This document shows positions 61,144 to 64,000 of a stretch of DNA of 64,000 nt, in pieces (the first letter of the stretch is position 1; every line of letters starts with the position of its first letter). Made by a program: the position numbers and the translations under genes. This DNA comes from Streptomyces thinghirensis. GTDB lineage: Bacteria; Actinomycetota; Actinomycetia; Streptomycetales; Streptomycetaceae. The notes below the pieces were generated by a model. That model did not search any database and was not told where the DNA came from. It saw only the letters and a list, made by a program, of their open reading frames with translations. The stretch spans positions 1 to 64,000 of the forward strand of contig JAKFGP010000052.1 in assembly GCA_021502835.1 (NCBI GenBank), given 5' to 3'.

Positions 61144-61918
61144 GTGGCGGCTGGTAGCGCCGTACCGTGCAGGGGCTCTGGAAGCGGTTCGGCAGCAGGT
61201 CGCCGTGGGCGGGATCGATCTGGAGCTGCCCGCGGGCAAGTTCATCGGGCTCGTCGGGCCGAACGGGGCGGGGAAGACCACCACCCCTGTCCATGGTGAC
61301 GGGGCTGCTCAGGCCGGATCAGGGGTCGGTCGAGGTCGTCGGGCACGACGTGTGGGTGATCCGGTGGAGGTGAAGGCCCGGATCGGGGGTGCTGCCCGAG
61401 GGACTGCGACTGTTCGAGCGGCTGTCCGGGCGCGAACTGCTCGCCTACACGGGGCGGTTGCGCGGACTGCCCGGGTCCGAGGTGGACAAGCGGGCCACGC
61501 AGCTGCTCGACGTGCTCGACCTGTCCGGAGCCCAGCACAAGCTGGTCGTCGACTACTCGACCGGCATGCGGAAGAAGATCGGCTCGCGGCCGCGCTGCTG
61601 CACAACCCCGAAGTGCTGTTCCTGGACGAGCCGTTCGAGGGCGTCGACCCGGTGTCCGCCCAGACCATCCGGGGCGTCCTCGAGCGCTACACCGCCTCCG
61701 GGGCCACCGTCGTCTTCTCCTCCCACGTCATGGAGCTGGTGGAGTCGCTGTGCGACTGGGTGGCCGTCATGGCCGCCGGCCGCATCCGTGCCACCGGCAC
61801 ACTCGCCGAGGTGCGCGGCGAGGCGGCCTCGTTGCAGCAGGCGTTCCTCGAACTCGTCGGTGCCGGGGCCCGCGACGCCGGTTCCGACCTGGACTGGCTG
61901 GGCGGCGGTTCCCGGTGA
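61144..61918 (+). CDS. ABC transporter ATP-binding protein (frameshifted)
   Basis: About 257 residues from GTG 61144 with GGAGGGAGA upstream. Walker A LVGPNGAGKTTT, signature YSTGMRKKIGLAAALLHNP (the C-loop reads STGMRKK), Walker B VLFLDEPFEGVDPVSAQ and switch His VVFSSHVMELVESL. Frame changes near 61190, 61285, 61365 and 61585. It overlaps the permease gene (GTGA), so the pair forms one exporter of the ABC-2 kind. Confidence 0.9.
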
Positions 61919-63536
61919 GCGCCGAGACCGCGTCCGCCCCGGCCGTCCCGGCCTCTGCTTCCGTCACGTCCGTCTTCGTACGGCTGAAACTGTCCCTGCT
62001 GCGCAACGGGCTGCGGCAGTCCGGCGGCCGGCGGGCCGCCTACATCGCCTCGGCCGTGATCGTGCTGCTCTTCGCCGCGCTCCAGCTGATCGGTCTGATC
62101 GCGCTGCGCGGATACGCGCACGTGGACTCGCTGGTCGTCCTGCTGGCGGCGGTGCTGGGCCTCGGCTGGGCGGTGATGCCGCTGTTCTTCCCCGGCGGCG
62201 ACGAGACGCTCGACCCGACCCGGCTGGTGATGCTGCCGCTGCGGCCCCGCCCGCTGGTCCGGGCGCTGCTCACGGCGTCGCTCGTGGGTATCGGGCCGCT
62301 GTTCACGCTGTGCGTGTTCGCCGGTTCCGTGGTCGCGGTCGCGCACGGCGGGGCGGCGTACGCCGTCGGAGTCGTCGGCGCCGTCCTCGCGCTGCTGGTG
62401 TGCGTGACCCTCGCCCGGGCCGTCGCCGCCGCCAACGTGCGGCTGCTGACCAGCCGCAAGGGACGCGACCTCGCGGTGCTGAGCGGGCTGGTCGTCGCGA
62501 TCGGGGCGCAGCTCGTCAACTTCGGGGCGCAGCGGCTCGGCTCGTCGGGACTGGAGCAGCTCGACCCGGCGGCGGCCGTGCTGCGCTGGGTGCCGCCCGC
62601 GTCGGCGATCGGCGCGATGGACGCGGCGAGCGACGGGTCGTACGGCATCGCGCTCGCCCAGCTGGCGCTGACCGCGGTGGCCCTGGTGCTGCTGCTGTGG
62701 GTGTGGGAGCGGCACCTGACGCGGCTGATGACCACGCCCGACGGCTCCACCCTGCAGAGCGACACCCGGCCGGTCCGCGAGCGCGGCTCGGCCGGACTCG
62801 CCCGGCTGCTTCCCGCCGGCCGCACCGGCACCACCATGGAGCGCGCCCTGCGGTACGTGTGGCGCGACCCCAAGACCAAGGCGGCCTGGGTGACCTCGCT
62901 GGCCATCGGTCTGATCGTGCCGGTGTTCAACGCCTGGCAGGGCACCGGCTCGGTCTACTTCGCCTGCTTCGCCGCCGGGATGCTCGGCATCCAGATGTAC
63001 AACCAGTTCGGGCAGGACACGTCCGCGTTCTGGATGGTCGCGATGACGATCTCCTCCACGCGGGACGCGTACGTCGAGCTGCGCGCCCGCGCGCTGGCCC
63101 TGCTGCTGATCACCCTGCCGTACGCCACCCTCGTCACCGTCCTGACCACGGCGATACTCGACGACTGGCGGACGCTGCCCGAGGCGCTCGGCCTGTCCTT
63201 CGCGCTGCTCGGCGCGATGCTGGCGACCGGCGCGTGGACCTCGGCGCGCTTCCCGTACTCCATCCCGCAGGAGGGGTAGCCAAGAACGTCGCCCCCGGCC
63301 AGGTCGGGCTGGCCTGGATCTCGATCTTCGGCGGCATGGTCGGCGCGGCCCTGCTGTGCGCTCCGGTGATCGCGCTGACGATCTGGCTGAACGTGCGCGA
63401 GGGCGGCGGCGGCTGGCCGCTGCTCCCGGTGGGCACGGTGTACGGCGCCGCGCTGACGCTGCTCGGTCTGCGGCTGGCCGCGCCGCGCACGGCGGGGCGG
63501 CTGCCGGAGATCCTGACGGCGGTCAGCAAGGGGTGA
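61915..63536 (+). CDS. ABC-2 type membrane transporter subunit (frameshifted once)
   Basis: About 540 residues from GTG 61915 (MSAETASAPAVPASASVTSV). Twelve or so helices (YIASAVIVLLFAALQLIGLI, VVLLAAVLGLGWAVMPLFFP, GIGPLFTLCVFAGSVVAVAH and others). WRDPKTKAAWVTSLAIGLIV and GMLGIQMYNQFGQDTSAFWM are characteristic of this actinobacterial permease family. A frame change at the G-run near 63276 leads to VAKNVAPGQVGLAWISIFGG and the last helices. Substrate unknown. Coupled to the ATPase gene by overlap. Confidence 0.85.
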
Positions 63537-63554
63537 GGGGCGACCCGGGGGCGG

Positions 63555-64000
63555 TCAGCTGTCCCGGAGGGAGTCCAGGAAGGGTTCGATGGCCGCCCGC
63601 CACGCCTCCGGCTGGTCGTAGTGGACGAGGTGGCCGGCGTCGGCGACCTCCGCGTACTGGCCGCGGGGCAGCACGCGGACCATCTCCTGCGCCTCGGCCC
63701 GGCCCAGCTCGCCGTCGAGGCCGCGGACGACCAGGGTCGGGCAGCGCACCTGGGCCAGCTCCTCCCAGTGGGCGTCGTAGACCCAGGTCTCGCGGGACCT
63801 GAGCATCTGCTCCGGCTCGAAGACGGGCCGCCAGCCGTCCGGGGACTCGGCCATCACCTCGGCGTAGAACGCGCCCCGGGCCGGGTTCGGCCGCTCCACC
63901 CACGGGTCGTCCTCGCCGAACCACTTGCGTACGTCGGCGAGCGTGGCGAAGGGGACCGGCCAGGCGCGGAACCACTCGGTCCAGGTGTGCTGCGAGGCGG
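63555..64000 (-). CDS. Alpha/beta hydrolase (partial, start outside the window)
   Basis: The C-terminal 148 residues of an alpha/beta hydrolase; the frame changes once near 63900. PTLVVRGLDGELGRAEAQEM carries the acid Asp region and VADAGHLVHYDQPEAWRAAI the catalytic His, followed by the usual end EPFLDSL. The nucleophile lies beyond the right edge. Convergent with the ABC permease gene (18 bp between stops). Substrate unknown. Confidence 0.8.
   Translation of the reverse strand, partial: ASQHTWTEWFRAWPVPFATLADVRKWFGEDDPWVERPNPARGAFYAEVMAESPDGWRPVFEPEQMLRSRETWVYDAHWEELAQVRCPTLVVRGLDGELGRAEAQEMVRVLPRGQYAEVADAGHLVHYDQPEAWRAAIEPFLDSLRDS

Noticed and set aside
555..63900. Programmed frameshifting or mass pseudogenes
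   Set aside because: The breaks occur in unrelated core genes at many different positions, restore the frame again and often fall at G/C runs, which fits sequencing error.
1..64000. tRNA, rRNA or origin of replication
   Set aside because: No tRNA-like cloverleaf with a T-loop sequence, no rRNA segment and no DnaA-box cluster was noticed on reading both strands by eye.

Overview
This is high-GC (about 72%) DNA from a Streptomyces chromosome. The codon use, the frequent GTG/TTG starts, the regulators (XRE/DUF397 pair, AfsK/AfsR/AfsS), F420 biosynthesis by a fused FO synthase, a GPP34 protein and a typical Streptomyces intergenic repeat all fit. From memory, the order from the glutathione peroxidase through the XRE/DUF397 pair, GPP34, carboxypeptidase, fbiC, afsR/afsS/afsK, sigma factor and purU resembles the SCO44xx core region of S. 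coelicolor, so most of the window is conserved core with a few accessory insertions. The sequence carries many single-base indels: most genes longer than about 500 bp, including conserved single-copy genes (fbiC, afsR, afsK, purU), can only be followed by changing frame. I treat these as sequencing or assembly errors and give one span per gene.

Layout. 0-5 kb: a partial gene, a large protein with a TerD-like end, a DHA2-type drug exporter and its TetR regulator. 5.2-7.5 kb: a streptogramin-resistance pair (Vgb-type lyase and Vat-type acetyltransferase, overlapping by ATGA) plus a DUF5701-type protein, divergent from tetR. 7.5-12.6 kb: SpoIIE phosphatase, glutathione peroxidase, MerR regulator, DUF397/XRE pair, GPP34 protein. 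12.8-21.8 kb: a D-Ala-D-Ala carboxypeptidase with a long acidic tail, a GT-C-like membrane protein, an SSS symporter, an ADP-ribosylglycohydrolase homologue that has lost its metal-binding motifs, a LysR regulator and a DoxX-like protein. 21.9-27.3 kb: a chimeric P-loop ATPase gene with a 24-bp tandem repeat, a DUF2165 protein, an anchored hypothetical protein and fbiC. 27.5-33.5 kb: a Tat-exported PHP phosphoesterase, two copies of an unidentified structured element flanking a secreted-peptide/membrane-protein gene pair, an EEP hydrolase, an IS200/IS605 element (TnpA plus TnpB) and a DDN-type reductase.

33.6-39.5 kb is the afsR-afsS and convergent afsK locus, a known control node of antibiotic production. 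AfsK phosphorylates AfsR, and AfsR activates afsS; a heptamer direct repeat sits upstream of afsS here. 39.6-50 kb holds metabolic and regulatory genes: VOC protein, TetR, Lrp/LysE divergent pair, two pyridoxamine-oxidase-like proteins, GNAT, flavoprotein monooxygenase, membrane protein, MFS/GlxA-type divergent pair and a HATPase. 50-54 kb has an EF-hand protein, an STAS anti-anti-sigma factor and a sigma factor overlapping a zf-HC2/maleylpyruvate-isomerase-like protein. 54-64 kb has purU, an SCO4402-family protein, a solute-binding lipoprotein, a large Pro-rich membrane protein, an XRE/TPR regulator, a primase-polymerase domain protein, an ABC exporter pair and a partial alpha/beta hydrolase.

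The least explained items are the duplicated structured element with its secreted Lys/Trp-rich peptide operon, the degenerate ADP-ribosylglycohydrolase, the ATPase chimera and the repeated TQ[YF][IL] motifs of the Pro-rich protein.
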